From Glandiceps talaboti (Eukaryota > Hemichordata > Enteropneusta > Spengelidae), in assembly GCF_964340395.1 (NCBI RefSeq), contig NC_135557.1, positions 22,796,225-22,831,224 on the forward strand: DNA of 35,000 bases, in the 5' to 3' direction. Of this stretch, positions 1 through 11,784 are shown in pieces (position 1 is the first letter of the stretch; every line of letters starts with the position of its first letter). The translations under genes were made by a program, and so were the position numbers. The notes below the pieces were generated by a model. The model was given only the letters and a program-made list of their open reading frames with translations. It was not told the DNA's origin and did not search any database.

Positions 1-1290
1 GTTCACCACAAAGCACAGTACACCTAATATGTTCACCACATAGCACAGTGCACCTAATATGTTCACTGCATAGCACAGTGCACCTAATGTGTTCACCACA
101 TAGCACAGTGCACCTAATGTGTTCACCACATAACACAGTGCACCTAATGTGTTCACCACATAGCACAGTGCACCTAATGTGTTCACCACATAGCACAGTG
201 CACCTAATATGTTCACCACATAGCACAGTGCACCTAATGTGTTCACCACATAGCACAGTGCACCTAATATGTTCACCGCATAGCACAGTGCACCTAATGT
301 GTTCACCACATAGCACAGTGCACCTAATATGTTCACCACATAGCACAGTGCACCTAATATGTTCACAACATAGCACAGTGCACCTAATATGTTCACCACA
401 TAGCACAGTGCACCTAATATGTTCACTGCATAGCACAGTGCTTCTAATGTGTTCACCACATAGCACAGTGCACCTAATGTGTTCACCACATAGCACAGTG
501 CACCGAATATGTTCACCACATAGCACAGTGCACCTAATATGTTCACCACATAGCACAGTGCACCTAATATGTTCACCACATAGCACAGTGCACCTAATAT
601 GTTCACCACATAGCACAGTGCACCTAATATGTTCATCGCATAGCACAGTGCACCTAATGTGTTCACCACATAGCACACGTGTTCACCACATAACACAGTG
701 CACCTAATATGTTCACCACATAGCACAGTGCACCTAATGTGTTCACCACATAGCACAGTGCACCTAAGATGTTCATCGCATAGCACAGTGCACCTAATGT
801 GTTCACCACATAGCACAGTGCACCTAATGTGTTCACCACATAACACAGTGCACCTAATATGTTCACCACATAGCACAGTGCACCTAATGTGTTCACCACA
901 TAGCACAGTGCACCTAATGTGTTCACCACATAACACAGTGCACCTAATGTGTTCACCACATAGCACAGTGCACCTAATGTGTTCAACACATAACACAGTG
1001 CACCTAATGTGTTCACCACATAGCACAGTGCACCTAATGTGTTCACCACATAACACAGTGCACCTAATATGTTCACCACATAGCACAGTGCACCTAATGT
1101 GTTCACCACATAGCACAGTGCACCTAATATGTTCACCGCATAGCACAGTGCACCTAATGTGTTCACCACATAGCACAGTGCACCTAATGTGTTCACCACA
1201 TAGCACAGTGCACCTAATATGTTCACCACATAGCACAGTGCACCTAATATGTTCACAACATAGCACAGTGCACCTAATATGTTCACAACA

Positions 1291-4200
1291 TAGCACAGTG
1301 CACCTAATATGTTCACCACATAGCACAGTGCACCTAATATGTTCACTGCATAGCACAGTGCTTCTAATGTGTTCACCACATAGCACAGTGCACCTAATGT
1401 ATTCACCACATAGCACAGTGCACCTAATATGTTCACCACATAGCACAGTGCACCTAATGTGTTCACCACATAGCACAGTGCACCTAATATGTTCACCGCA
1501 TAGCACAGTGCACCTAATGTGTTCACCACATAACACAGTGCACCTAATATGTTCACCACATAGCACAGTGCACCTAATGTGTTCACCACATAGCACAGTG
1601 CACCTAATATGTTCCCCGCATAGCACAGTGCACCTAATGTGTTCACCACATAGCACAGTGCACCTAATATGTTCACCACATAGCACAGTGAACCTAATAT
1701 GTTCACAACATAGCACAGTGCACCTAATATGTTCACCACATAGCACAGTGCACCTAATATGTTCACTGCATAGCACAGTGCTTCTAATGTGTTCACCACA
1801 TAGCACAGTGCACCTAATGTGTTCACCACATAGCACAGTGCACCTAATATGTTCACCACATAGCACAGTGCACCTAATATGTTCACCACATAGCACAGTG
1901 CACCTAATATGTTCACCACATAGCACAGTGCACCTAATATGTTCACCACATAGCACAGTGCACCTAATATGTTCATCGCATAGCACAGTGCACCTAATGT
2001 GTTCACCACATAGCACAGTGCACCTAATGTGTTCACCACATAACACAGTGCACCTAATATGTTCACCACATAGCACAGTGCACCTAATGTGTTCACCACA
2101 TAGCACAGTGCACCTAATATGTTCATCGCATAGCACAGTGCACCTAATGTGTTCACCACATAGCACAGTGCACCTAATGTGTTCACCACATAACACAGTG
2201 CACCTAATATGTTCACCACATAGCACAGTGCACCTAATGTGTTCACCACATTGCACAGTGCACCTAATGTGTTCACCACATAACACAGTGCACCTAATGT
2301 GTTCACCACATAGCACAGTGCACCTAATGTGTTCACCACATAACACAGTGCACCTAATATGTTCACCACATAGCACAGTGCACCTAATGTGTTCACCACA
2401 TAGCACAGTGCACCTAATATGTTCACCGCATAGCACAGTGCACCTAATGTGTTCACCACATAGCACAGTGCACCTAATGTGTTCACCACATAGCACAGTG
2501 CACCTAATATGTTCACCACATAGCACAGTGCACCTAATATGTTCACAACATAGCACAGTGCACCTAATATGTTCACCACATAGCACAGTGCACCTAATAT
2601 GTTCACTGCATAGCACAGTGCTTCTAATGTGTTCACCACATAGCACAGTGCACCTAATGTGTTCACCACATAGCACAGTGCACCTAATATGTTCACCACA
2701 TAGCACAGTGCACATAATGTGTTCACCACATAGCACAGTGCACCTAATATGTTCACCGCATAGCACAGTGCACCTAATGTGTTCACCGCATAGCACAGTG
2801 CACCTAATATGTTCACCGCATAGCACAGTGCACCTAATATGTTCACCGCATAGCACAGTGCACCTAATATGTTCACCACATAGCACAGTGCACCTAATAT
2901 GTTCACTGCATAGCACAGTGCTTCTAATGTGTTCACCACATAGCACAGTGCACCTAATGTGTTCACCACATAGCACAGTGCACCTAATATGTTCACCACA
3001 TAGCACAGTGCACCTCATGTGTTCACCACATAGCACAGTGCACCTAATATGTTCACCGCATAGCACAGTGCACCTAATGTGTTCACCACATAACACAGTG
3101 CACCTAATATGTTCACCACATAGCACAGTGCACCTAATGTGTTCACCACATAGCACAGTGCACCTAATATGTTCACCGCATAGCACAGTGCACCTAATGT
3201 GTTCACCACATAGCACAGTGCACCTAATATGTTCACCACATAGCACAGTGAACCTAATATGTTCACAACATAGCACAGTGCACCTAATATGTTCACCACA
3301 TAGCACAGTGCACCTAATATGTTCACTGCATAGCACAGTGCTTCTAATGTGTTCACCACATAGCACAGTGCACCTAATGTGTTCACCACATAGCACAGTG
3401 CACCTAATATGTTCACCACATAGCACAGTGCACCTAATATGTTCACCACATAGCACAGTGCACCTAATATGTTCACCACATAGCACAGTGCACCTAATAT
3501 GTTCACCACATAGCACAGTGCACCTAATATGTTCATCGCATAGCACAGTGCACCTAATGTGTTCACCACATAGCACAGTGCACCTAATGTATTCACCACA
3601 TAACACAGTGCACCTAATATGTTCACCACATAGCACAGTGCACCTAATGTGTTCACCACATAGCACAGTGCACCTAATATGTTCATCGCATAGCACAGTG
3701 CACCTAATGTGTTCACCACATAGCACAGTGCACCTAATTTGTTCACCACATAACACAGTGCACCTAATATGTTCACCACATAGCACAGTGCACCTAATGT
3801 GTTCACCACATTGCACAGTGCACCTAATGTGTTCACCACATAACACAGTGCACCTAATGTGTTCACCACATAGCACAGTGCACCTAATGTGTTCACCACA
3901 TAACACAGTGCACCTAATATGTTCACCACATAGCACAGTGCACCTAATGTGTTCACCACATAGCACAGTGCACCTAATATGTTCACCGCATAGCACAGTG
4001 CACCTAATGTGTTCACCACATAGCACAGTGCACCTAATGTGTTCACCACATAGCACAGTGCACCTAATATGTTCACCACATAGCACAGTGCACCTAATAT
4101 GTTCACCACATAGCACAGTGCACCTAATATGTTCACCACATAGCACAGTGCACCTAATATGTTCACTGCATAGCACAGTGCTTCTAATGTGTTCACCACA

Positions 4201-4410
4201 TAGCACAGTGCACCTAATGTGTTCACCACATAGCACAGTGCACCTAATATGTTCACCACATAGCACAGTGCACATAATGTGTTCACCACATAGCACAGTG
4301 CACCTAATATGTTCACCGCATAGCACAGTGCACCTAATGTGTTCACCGCATAGCACAGTGCACCTAATATGTTCACCGCATAGCACAGTGCACCTAATAT
4401 GTTCACCGCA
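1291..4410. repeat. 1,560-bp higher-order tandem duplication inside the satellite
   Basis: Positions 1291-2850 and 2851-4410 (52 units each) match unit by unit. The rare variant units recur at the same offset: the CTTCTAATGT units at 1361, 1781 and 2621 recur at 2921, 3341 and 4181; the GTGAACC variant at 1691 recurs at 3251; the TTGCACAGTG variant at 2251 recurs at 3811; CACATAATGT at 2711 recurs at 4271. By eye I count only about six differences (1401, 1456/3016, 1615, 3591, 3739, 2547/4107). Shorter, older matches to the same pattern lie in 780-1290. Confidence 0.9.
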
Positions 4411-4429
4411 TAGCACAGTGCACCTAATA

Positions 4430-5842
4430 TATTCACTGCATTGCACAGTGCACCTAACATGATCACCACATAGCACAGTGCACCTAATCTGTTCATCGCA
4501 TAGCACAGCGCACCTAATCTGTTTACCACATAGCACAGTGCACCTAATCTGTTTACCACATAGCACAGTGCACCTAATATGTTCACCGCATAGCACAGTG
4601 CAACTAATCTGTTCACTGCATAGCACAGTGCACCTAATCTGTTTACCACATAGCACAGTGGACCTAATCTGTTCACCGCATAGCAAAGTGCACCTAATCT
4701 TTTAACCGCATAGCACAGTGCACCTAATCTGTTCACCACATAGCACAGTGCAACTAATAGGTTCACCTCATAGCACAGTGCATCTAATCTGTTCACCGCA
4801 TAGCACAGTGCACCTAATCTGTTCACTGCATAGCACAGTGCACCTAATCTGTTCACCGCATAGCACAGTGGACCTAATCTGTTCACCGCATAGCAAAGTG
4901 CACCTAATCTTTTCACCGCATAGCACAGTGCACCTAATCTGTTCACCGCATAGCACAGTGCAACTAATAGGTTCATCGCATAGCACAGTGCATCTAATCT
5001 GTTCACCGCATAGCACAGTGGACCTAATCTGTTCACCGCATAGCACAGTGCATCTAATCTGTTCACTGCATAGCACAGTGCATCTAATCTGTTCACTGCA
5101 TAGCACAGTGCATCTAATCTGTTCACCGCATAGCACAGTGCATCTAATCTGTTCACTGCATAGCACAGTGCACCTAATCTGTTCACCGCATAGCACAGTG
5201 CACCTAATCTGTTCACTGCATAGCACAGTGCATCTAATCTGTTCACTGCATAGCACAGTGCAACTAATAGGTTCACCGCATAGCACAGTGCACCTAATCT
5301 TTTCACCGCATAGCACAGTGCATCTAATCTGTTCACCGCATAGCACAGTGCACCTAATCTTTTCACCGCATAGCACAGTGCACCTAATCTTTTCACCGCA
5401 TAGCACAGTGCACCTAATCTTTTCACCGCATAGCACAGTGCACCTAATCTTTTCACCGCATAGCACAGTGCACCTAATCTGTTCACCGCATAGCACAGTG
5501 CAACTTATCTGTTCACCGCATAGCACAGTGCACCTAATCTGTTCACCGCATAGCACAGAGCACCTAATAATCTGTTTACCACTTAGCACAGAGCACCTAA
5601 TCTGTTTACCACTTAGCACAGAGCACCTAATCTGTTTACCACATAGCACAGTGCACCTAATCTGTTTACCACTTAGCACAGTGCACCTAATCTGTTTACC
5701 ACATAGCAAGGTGCACCTAATCTGTTTACCACATAGCACGGTGCACCTAATCTGTTTACCACATAGCACAGTGCACCTAATCTGTTCACCGCATAGCACA
5801 GCGCACCTAATCTGTTTACCGCATAGCACAGTGCATCTAATC
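4430..5842. repeat. Satellite subfamily zone with AATCT units
   Basis: From about 4430 units end in AATCT rather than AATAT or AATGT, and CCGCA or CTGCA replace CCACA in most. A final block from about 5570 uses GTTTACCAC(A/T)TAGCAC. Units in this zone are more diverged from each other than those of the 1,560-bp duplication, as expected for the older edge of a satellite array. The array decays into a short CGCAT/CACAT run at 5846-5866. Confidence 0.8.
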
Positions 5843-5866
5843 GGTCGCATCGCATCGCATCACATC

Positions 5867-6638
5867 GGTATGATTGATATGATAAAATGCGGACAATATC
5901 GATAAAAGAAAACATTCGACTGGCCATACCCCTGCTCTAAAGCGCTGGCAAAGACATAAATTCACAAAATTGAAAAGTTGGTAAAAGTAGTTTGTTAACT
6001 TCGGCGAAACGCAAATAAGATATGCGCATGTTCACGATAACATTTTAGAAAAGGAGCTGATGCATTGACACTGGCACTTCCTAGGCTAGCTTTGAACACA
6101 AGGTTTTACCATATAGTGTGAGATGTCGGTGGGCGACGATCACTCCTGGAAGAACAAATTCGAAAACAAACGATACTAAACAACGGAAATAGAAGTAGAT
6201 AAGAAATCGAGCCATATTCACCACATCAGATTTTATTGAAGAGTACTATATGTTACAAAGACCATGAGAAAGGCGTGACTAACGACCATAACTAGCTAGA
6301 CCAGTCAATCTAGCGAAAGAAATGGCCTGGCCTTGAACTAATTGCAAGTCAGTACATCTTGTTCAGAATTGTACAACATATCAAAAGTCTAAGAAAATCG
6401 AAGTAGTGGAAAAGGGCTGAAAATGAGTTTTAATAATCAACTAATTAGCATATTAAATACTGTGTGACGTAAAATGCCATGCAAGTAACATGTCTATGGA
6501 TGGCTCTAAGGATAGGTAATTGCCCTAGTACCACATTGACGAATTCTTTTCCACATTTGCAGCATACTTGAATTGAGATTCAATAGTGCTATATCCATAC
6601 CATAGAGAAATATATGTGAGACTGTATCTGTATCCCCA
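5867..6638. other. Noncoding stretch, nothing recognised
   Basis: AT-rich sequence between the satellite and the first hairpin/(TATG)n repeat. No long ORF, RNA gene or known element was recognised. Confidence 0.5.
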
Positions 6639-6741
6639 ATCTTGTACTTTAGAAAAACTCGGCTTTCGTGACATACATCCTCCATGTATGTCTCCTGTTA
6701 TAAGGAAATTTACTTGTATGTATGTATGTATGTATGTATGC

Positions 6742-6770
<29 letters not shown>
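6639..6770 (+). repeat. Dispersed hairpin repeat with (TATG)n tail, copy 1
   Basis: A block of roughly 75 bp is shared almost exactly with 14871-14950. It contains ACTTTAGAAAAACTCGGC and then a perfect 9-bp hairpin, GACATACAT (6670-6678), loop CCTCC, ATGTATGTC (6684-6692). It is followed by a (TATG)n microsatellite at 6715-6770. The same order (block, hairpin, TATG tail) in both copies marks this as one dispersed family, possibly the 3' end of a SINE- or LINE-like element with a tetranucleotide tail. Family identity is not known to me. Confidence 0.75.
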
Positions 6771-6772
<2 letters not shown>

Positions 6773-7023
6773 AACATATATAAATTCATAATATAAAAAC
6801 ATAATATAATTCATCAGTGTTTCCAATTTCTTTCTTCTAGGAGTCCTAAGGAGTCATAGAACCGAAAAAATGAAACTTGTAGAATCCTGAGCTTGACTTT
6901 TCCTCTCCTCTTCTGGTGACAGAGCTAGATATATGGTGTCAGCTTTCAGCGGCTGTGCGTATCATACAGCGAAACGGTAAGCGCCCTTAACGTTTGGTGC
7001 TACATTACTTTTGTCCACATCAT

Positions 7024-7446
7024 GGGCGCGTTCGATTTGCACAATCATGATTATGATTTATCAATCACAATCATGATTTTGCATTTGAAAAATACCAATC
7101 ACAATCATGATTGGTAATCATAGTAATCATGCCCCGAACCATGATTGACGTGATTACAAGATGGCAGACAACGTAATCATAGGGGGTCGTGCGCCCGTGG
7201 CTGACGGCAAGTTAGAAATGACGGAAAACGTACATGATGTAAATAAATTGTGTTCGGTCAGATTGGTAATTTGTTACCATTGTAATCATTTTGACTATGT
7301 AAAATCATTAAATTTATAGGAAATGTCCGAAAATTTAAAAAAAGATGTTTACATGTAAGTAATTATGATCGTGATTGAGCATTTTGTTTACAACGTCGTT
7401 TCGTCAGATTAATCACAATCATGTTTGGGCAAATCGAATGCACCCC
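7024..7446. mobile_element. MITE-like element with inverted ends and ATCATGAT palindromes
   Basis: The left end GGGCGCGTTCGATTTGC (7024-7040) is matched in inverted orientation by GCAAATCGAATGCACCCC near 7429-7446. Between them, the perfect palindrome AATCATGATT and close variants occur several times at 7040-7170, and the inner right side repeats the AATCACAATCATG motif. There is no coding capacity. A target-site duplication was not clear. The right part (from 7247) is shared with the inverted copy near 24500, so this element may be embedded in the larger dispersed repeat. Confidence 0.45.
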
Positions 7447-7807
7447 AGTGCTCAAGACAGCAGCGAAGAACGCCCTCATGTTTGAGATTCCAACACTTTC
7501 GTCTTCTGATTAATGCTCATTTCTGACCCGGAGGGATGATGACATCGATATTTTTATTTTATTATCTTCAGGAAAGTTTCTTTACTATATATTTGAGATT
7601 TGTAGCTATTTATTTGTATATTTGTTGATATCACTTTGCACAAACTATGGTCAAAGGGTAGTTGTTACTAATAAATCTTTACGCGAATTGCAGTTTTGGC
7701 TGTGTTTAATAATAGAATGGGTAGCGGTTCATACCTGAACCAGAATCTATTCTGTACATGCATGCATAAATGAACAAGAACAAACTTATACTTCGCTTAA
7801 GGTGGCG

Positions 7808-7826
<19 letters not shown>
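7247..7826 (+). repeat. Dispersed inverted repeat, left arm
   Basis: This 580-bp block is present in reverse complement at 24105-24657. Long exact runs are shared, for example around 7447-7500 (AGTGCTCAAGACAGCAGCG) and 7676-7800. The right-hand copy lacks about 24 bp corresponding to 7638-7665. The block ends in GTGGCGGTAGTGG and passes into a TAG triplet tract, as does its partner. The match stops sharply at ATTGTGTTCGG (7247), where the other copy has unrelated flanking DNA. Confidence 0.92.
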
Positions 7827-7876
<50 letters not shown>

Positions 7877-8035
7877 ATAGTAGTAGTAGTAGTAGTAGAA
7901 ATAGTAGTAGTAGAATAGTAGTAGTAGTAGTAGTAGTAGTTGTTGTTGTTGTAGTAGAAGTAGTAGTAGTAGTAGTAATAGTAGTAGTAGTAGTGGTGGT
8001 GGTGGAGGTGGTGATGACAGTGGTAGTAGTAGTAG

Positions 8036-8066
<31 letters not shown>

Positions 8067-8110
8067 ATTTTCTTCTTGTTTTTGTTTGTTGTTGTTGTTG
8101 TTGTTGTTGC

Positions 8111-8162
<52 letters not shown>

Positions 8163-8195
8163 GGTGGTGGTGGTGGTGGTGGTGGTGGTGGTGGG
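7799..8195 (+). repeat. Triplet microsatellite (TAG)n, (TTG)n, (TGG)n
   Basis: A compound tract of TAG/GTA triplets (to about 8035), then TTG triplets (8036-8146), then TGG triplets (8147-8195). It produces artificial poly-Leu, poly-Val, poly-Thr and poly-Tyr ORFs on both strands. It sits directly at the end of the left arm of the dispersed repeat. Confidence 0.95.
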
Positions 8196-8414
8196 TTTAA
8201 TATATCATGATTATTACTGGATAAATCAATCCATTTTTTACATTTGAGTCTTAAAGTCAGTGGACTTCCATACATGAATTGTTTGCTTAGAAGCAGAAAT
8301 ATAACATATAATCGGGAATCCCACACAAAGTATTGGTCAGTACATATATATTCACCTCTCTGTCTACATAAGCGATTTGATTGGACATTAATTGATATTC
8401 TTTACTCTCTCTTT

Positions 8415-8416
8415 AG
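8415..8416 (+). other. Possible 3' splice site upstream of GT31 start
   Basis: TTTACTCTCTCTTTAG ends at 8416: a good pyrimidine tract with AG, 74 bp before the ATG at 8490. An A-containing TTAAT, suitable as a branch point, lies upstream near 8390. This would place the GT31 coding region in one large exon after a 5'-UTR exon. It rests on the motif only. Confidence 0.25.
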
Positions 8417-8489
8417 ATCCCTAAACAACTACTCTGTAATGCAACACAATCAAATCACATTGTGAAAACGTCATTAGCCAGCTAACACA

Positions 8490-9812
8490 ATGGATAATAT
8501 CCAGAACTATATGTGTCTAAGACTATCGAAGATCAGACTGGTCGTGCTTATCATCCTCGTCATTTCTGTGTGTTGTACCTTATTTTCACTATCCACATTA
8601 ATGACGAAATGGCTAAAGAACCCCGTATTTCTTCGAAATGGTTTAAGCACACCAAGGAAGTATACCCCTATGGGTACACCAATGTCATCAACGAGATATA
8701 GAGATGCCAGAGTTGAGATAAGAATCGATACACAAACAACCGGACATGGAATGCAAACACGGCCTTACAACATAAGCCTCGTCAAAGATTGTCCTCATGA
8801 CAAACTTTCCACATTTTGGACAGTCTTTAAAAATCACACATGTCAGGACAATATTTCAGACGACATTTTATATGAACAAGGTAACACGACTCTCCGAAAT
8901 GGAAGTCTTAACAATTTTTCGAACACTTACTTGGTACATAATTCCAATATATGTAACGATGGTTTAGCCACAGAGACATCTAAAGGTGAGTTACTGCTGC
9001 TGATGGTAACGCCTACAATATTAGGTAAGTCCGAGGTGAGACAAACCATTCGTGAGACTAGAGGTACGGTCAAGGAATTATCAGGATACCGTATTGTGCA
9101 ACTATTCATTATTGGGATTTCAAGCTCTGATTCTGTAATATCTCTGGAAAAAGTAAGAAATGAATATGATCGGTTTGGTGACATCCTGTTTGTTGATATG
9201 AAAGATACATATCGGAATCTGGTCAATAAGACAATTCTGATAATGCATTGGGCTGCTTTATATTGCTCCAATGCCAAATATGTGATGAAGGTTGATGACG
9301 ATGTTTATGTTAATATGGTCAACCTCGTTCACATGCTCGAGTCTTCTCCAAGAAATAGATATGTCGTTTCTGTGGTCCATGGACATATAGTACCCATACG
9401 AACAAAGAAGAGTAAGTTTTACGTAAGCGAAGAAGATTGGCCAGAGAAATTGTACCCTCCCTATCCCAGTGGTCCTGCCTATGTGATGTCATATGACGTC
9501 ACAAGAGACATTTACTTACATGCCTTAAACACACCATTGTTTGTATGGGAAGATGTGTATGTCGGAGTTGTGTTGAAGAAAATCGGCATTAAACTAACCA
9601 GCAACACTGGATTTGATAGCTTAGCACCGAAACGAAGGCTGTGTGAATTACAGAAATTAATAACTTCTCATAGTTGTGATGCTGCTAAACTGTATAACAC
9701 TTGGAATGCCTTGTCAAAATACGAGGATTTCTTAGCTTGTGGAAATACCAACAAAAATATGCCGAATGGGAGTCTTTATGTCAATAAAGGGCAAGGTAAT
9801 TGGACTTGGTAA
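8490..9812 (+). CDS. GT31 beta-1,3-galactosyltransferase-like domain 1 (first part of broken multi-domain locus)
   Basis: A 440-residue ORF with a true ATG. Residues 1-16 are a short cytosolic tail with basic residues, 17-38 a hydrophobic membrane anchor (RLVVLIILVISVCC), and 45-150 a stem region with N-glycosylation sites: a Golgi type II layout. The GT31 domain occupies about residues 163-370, with R184-QTIRETRG at the usual N-terminal R-x-x-I-R-x-T position (Trp replaced by Arg), the metal site MKVDDDVYVN (D269-D271), YPPYPSGPAYVMS, and the WED motif (E354, D355). All catalytic-type motifs are kept, so this part could fold as a transferase moving a hexose onto a glycan acceptor. The frame is lost at about 9795-9812, just before a second GT31 domain begins in another frame. 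Acceptor and donor cannot be read from sequence. Confidence 0.8.
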   Translation: MDNIQNYMCLRLSKIRLVVLIILVISVCCTLFSLSTLMTKWLKNPVFLRNGLSTPRKYTPMGTPMSSTRYRDARVEIRIDTQTTGHGMQTRPYNISLVKDCPHDKLSTFWTVFKNHTCQDNISDDILYEQGNTTLRNGSLNNFSNTYLVHNSNICNDGLATETSKGELLLLMVTPTILGKSEVRQTIRETRGTVKELSGYRIVQLFIIGISSSDSVISLEKVRNEYDRFGDILFVDMKDTYRNLVNKTILIMHWAALYCSNAKYVMKVDDDVYVNMVNLVHMLESSPRNRYVVSVVHGHIVPIRTKKSKFYVSEEDWPEKLYPPYPSGPAYVMSYDVTRDIYLHALNTPLFVWEDVYVGVVLKKIGIKLTSNTGFDSLAPKRRLCELQKLITSHSCDAAKLYNTWNALSKYEDFLACGNTNKNMPNGSLYVNKGQGNWTW

Positions 9813-11784
9813 ACCATTTTTCATACAGTATCCAGAGGTTTGTCACAACAGAATTGATGAAAGGAAACAGTTTACCCTTGACCTCATCATAGTTGTAATG
9901 TCGAAAGCCAGTAATGCTCTCCATAGGAAATCGATTCGTGAAACTTGGGGAAAACAGCACAGTGGCAATGTCAGGATAGAGACAGTGTTTTTCATTGGTG
10001 ACAATTCCACAGATTTGAAAATACGAACAAATATTTTGACTGAAGATGATGTCTATCATGACGTCATAATGATGAATCTTAATGACGATGATAAATATTC
10101 TGCGGTGAAAATTTTAGCTGCTTTAAAATGGGTGGAGAAGTGTAGGAACGCAGCATACGTTATGAAGGTTCAAGATAATACATATGTGAATATTGAAAAT
10201 GTGATCGCGCTTATCCAAAATGCACCATATACAGATTTCTATGCTGGTGATGTTCGAATAGAGAAGCGAATCGAACGAAGTAACAGACTACGTCACTTTT
10301 TCCCGGTAGACTTCTGGTCACATTACTGGCTGCCGCCATATTGTTCAGGTTCCGTCTACATTTTGTCTGGTGATGTGGTGAAAAAGGTGAATGAGATATC
10401 GCAGGATATTCTCGTTCTTATTTGGGATGACGTGTTTATGGGTATTATTCTTAATCAGCTTCACATATCTCCTTTCCCATTACTTTACGCTGACACCGAT
10501 AATGTACAGGTATATACCAGTCGATGTGCTATACTGAATACTCTGGTAACCACTGCACTCTCACCATACACGATGTATGACTATCAAACGGCAAAACAAA
10601 ATATCTCAAGTCCAAATGGTACAAAATGTCAACATTTCCAGAAATATAACCATACGAACTTATCTGTTACAGATGTATATAGTGATCCTGTAAGCAACAA
10701 AGTGTACAATATGAAAAACAGTGTCATAAGTGCACCTTCAAGTTGTCAAAATGGTGTTGATCCTATACAGCTCATTATACTTGTATTTACACACCCTGTA
10801 AACTACAGAAACCGAATGGTAGCACGTCTGGCATGGAAACGAAGTCGACCATTCTCTGACCGACAAATTGTTGTCAAATTTGTGATGGGTCGTTCTGAAG
10901 ACAAGAATATAAATGAAGTAATAGACAAAGAAAGCATCCTGTACAATGACGTCATTAAAGTTGACCTAATTGACAAACTTGAAAATGAACCGCTTAAACA
11001 TCTTTTAGCATTTAAGTGGACGGCACATTATTGCCCATCATATTTTGTGATGAAAATCCTTGATAATGTATTTATAAGTTCAGGAAATTTAGTAGATTAT
11101 TTGTCATCAATCACGACCAAATCAGAATTTGTGGCCTGCCCCAAAGTTATCAAGGGTTCAAAACCTATCAGAGAAAAGGGTAACACGTGGTACGTGTCCG
11201 AAGAAGAGTGGCAGAGTGAGAATTACCCACCGTATTGTGCAAATGCGATGTTCATCATGTCAATGGATGTTACTAAGTCGGTTGTTGAACATTTGTCAGG
11301 AAACCAACTATTTCGATTTACCGATATCCAACTTGGTGATATTCATGAAAAGATTGGAATAACTCCAATTGAGGATGAAAAACTCTCACATCATCAGCTA
11401 CGAGCAAATAAAATTGACACGTTATTAGATGATTTTTGTACTTCCTCTCTCTCACAATCTGTGTTTACTAACTTCAATGATATTGTTCGAGAAGGCATAT
11501 TGAAAGTGTTCCTTGCTGATAGTCATCCAAATTGCACTAAAAAAATCAGCGAATCGGCAACATATCGTAATCATGTTTCATTTCCAAGAACGGTTGGAAC
11601 ACATAGTGGTTCCACTAAATTTCAATATATTTTAAACACACCAGATCGTTGCCTACGTCACAGGAAAAGTTTACACCTCTTTATTATGATAATGACTAAA
11701 CCAGAAAATGAAAATTTTCGGACACAAATTAGGAGCACTTGGGCGTCACAGACGGCGCTCCAAAGCCTGGGTGTTGACTATTGA
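9739..11784 (+). pseudogene. GT31-like domains 2 and 3 and start of domain 4, frameshifted from domain 1
   Basis: This open frame continues the GT31 chain one frame away from domain 1; it has no convincing start of its own (ATGs at 9766 and 9778 lie inside the linker), so the most likely reading is a small indel near 9800. Domain 2 (about 9870-10470) has RKSIRETWGK and LPPYCSGSVYILS, but the metal site reads MKVQDNTYVN and the later motif IWDDVFMG. Domain 3 (about 10760-11360) has MVARLAWKRS, MKILDNVFIS, YPPYCANAMFIMS and TDIQLGD, so both acidic motifs are changed. Domain 4 begins with FRTQIRSTWASQ at about 11720. A net 5-bp gain near 11780 (TGACTAC where the minus copy has GC) brings a stop at 11784. 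Domains 2 and 3 look like non-catalytic GT31 folds. Confidence 0.8.

Larger units (their letters stand above)
1..5842. repeat. 30-bp satellite array, about 195 units
   Basis: Head-to-tail units of 30 bp fill this stretch and continue past the left edge of the window. A typical unit starts GTTCACC(A/G)CA, continues TAGCACAGTGCACCTAAT and ends in a variable dinucleotide (AT, GT or CT). Only two length changes were seen: a unit 10 bp short at about 661-680 and a 3-bp insertion near 5567. Each unit holds GCACAGTGC, a short near-palindrome, and usually an ApaLI site GTGCAC. Because 30 is a multiple of 3 and the consensus lacks stops in several frames, long 10-residue-repeat ORFs run along both strands; I read these as a by-product, not genes. 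Confidence 0.97.

Noticed and set aside
698-4462. Very long 10-residue-repeat ORFs on both strands across the satellite (for example 1,254 codons plus, 823 and 778 codons minus)
   Set aside because: The 30-bp period is a multiple of 3 and the consensus has no stop in several frames at once. A 10-bp deletion near 670 breaks the frame, substitutions do not favour silent positions, and no start or splice context is seen.
1-5842. CACAGTG in every satellite unit, identical to the V(D)J recombination heptamer
   Set aside because: No nonamer with a 12- or 23-bp spacer was found; a 7-bp match in a repeat is expected by chance.
1-5842. CRISPR-like array
   Set aside because: Units are contiguous with no unique spacers, and the genome is eukaryotic.
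7706-8326. Poly-Pro/Thr/Leu/Tyr ORFs
   Set aside because: Translation of triplet microsatellites; same for 16706-17095 and 17523-17738.
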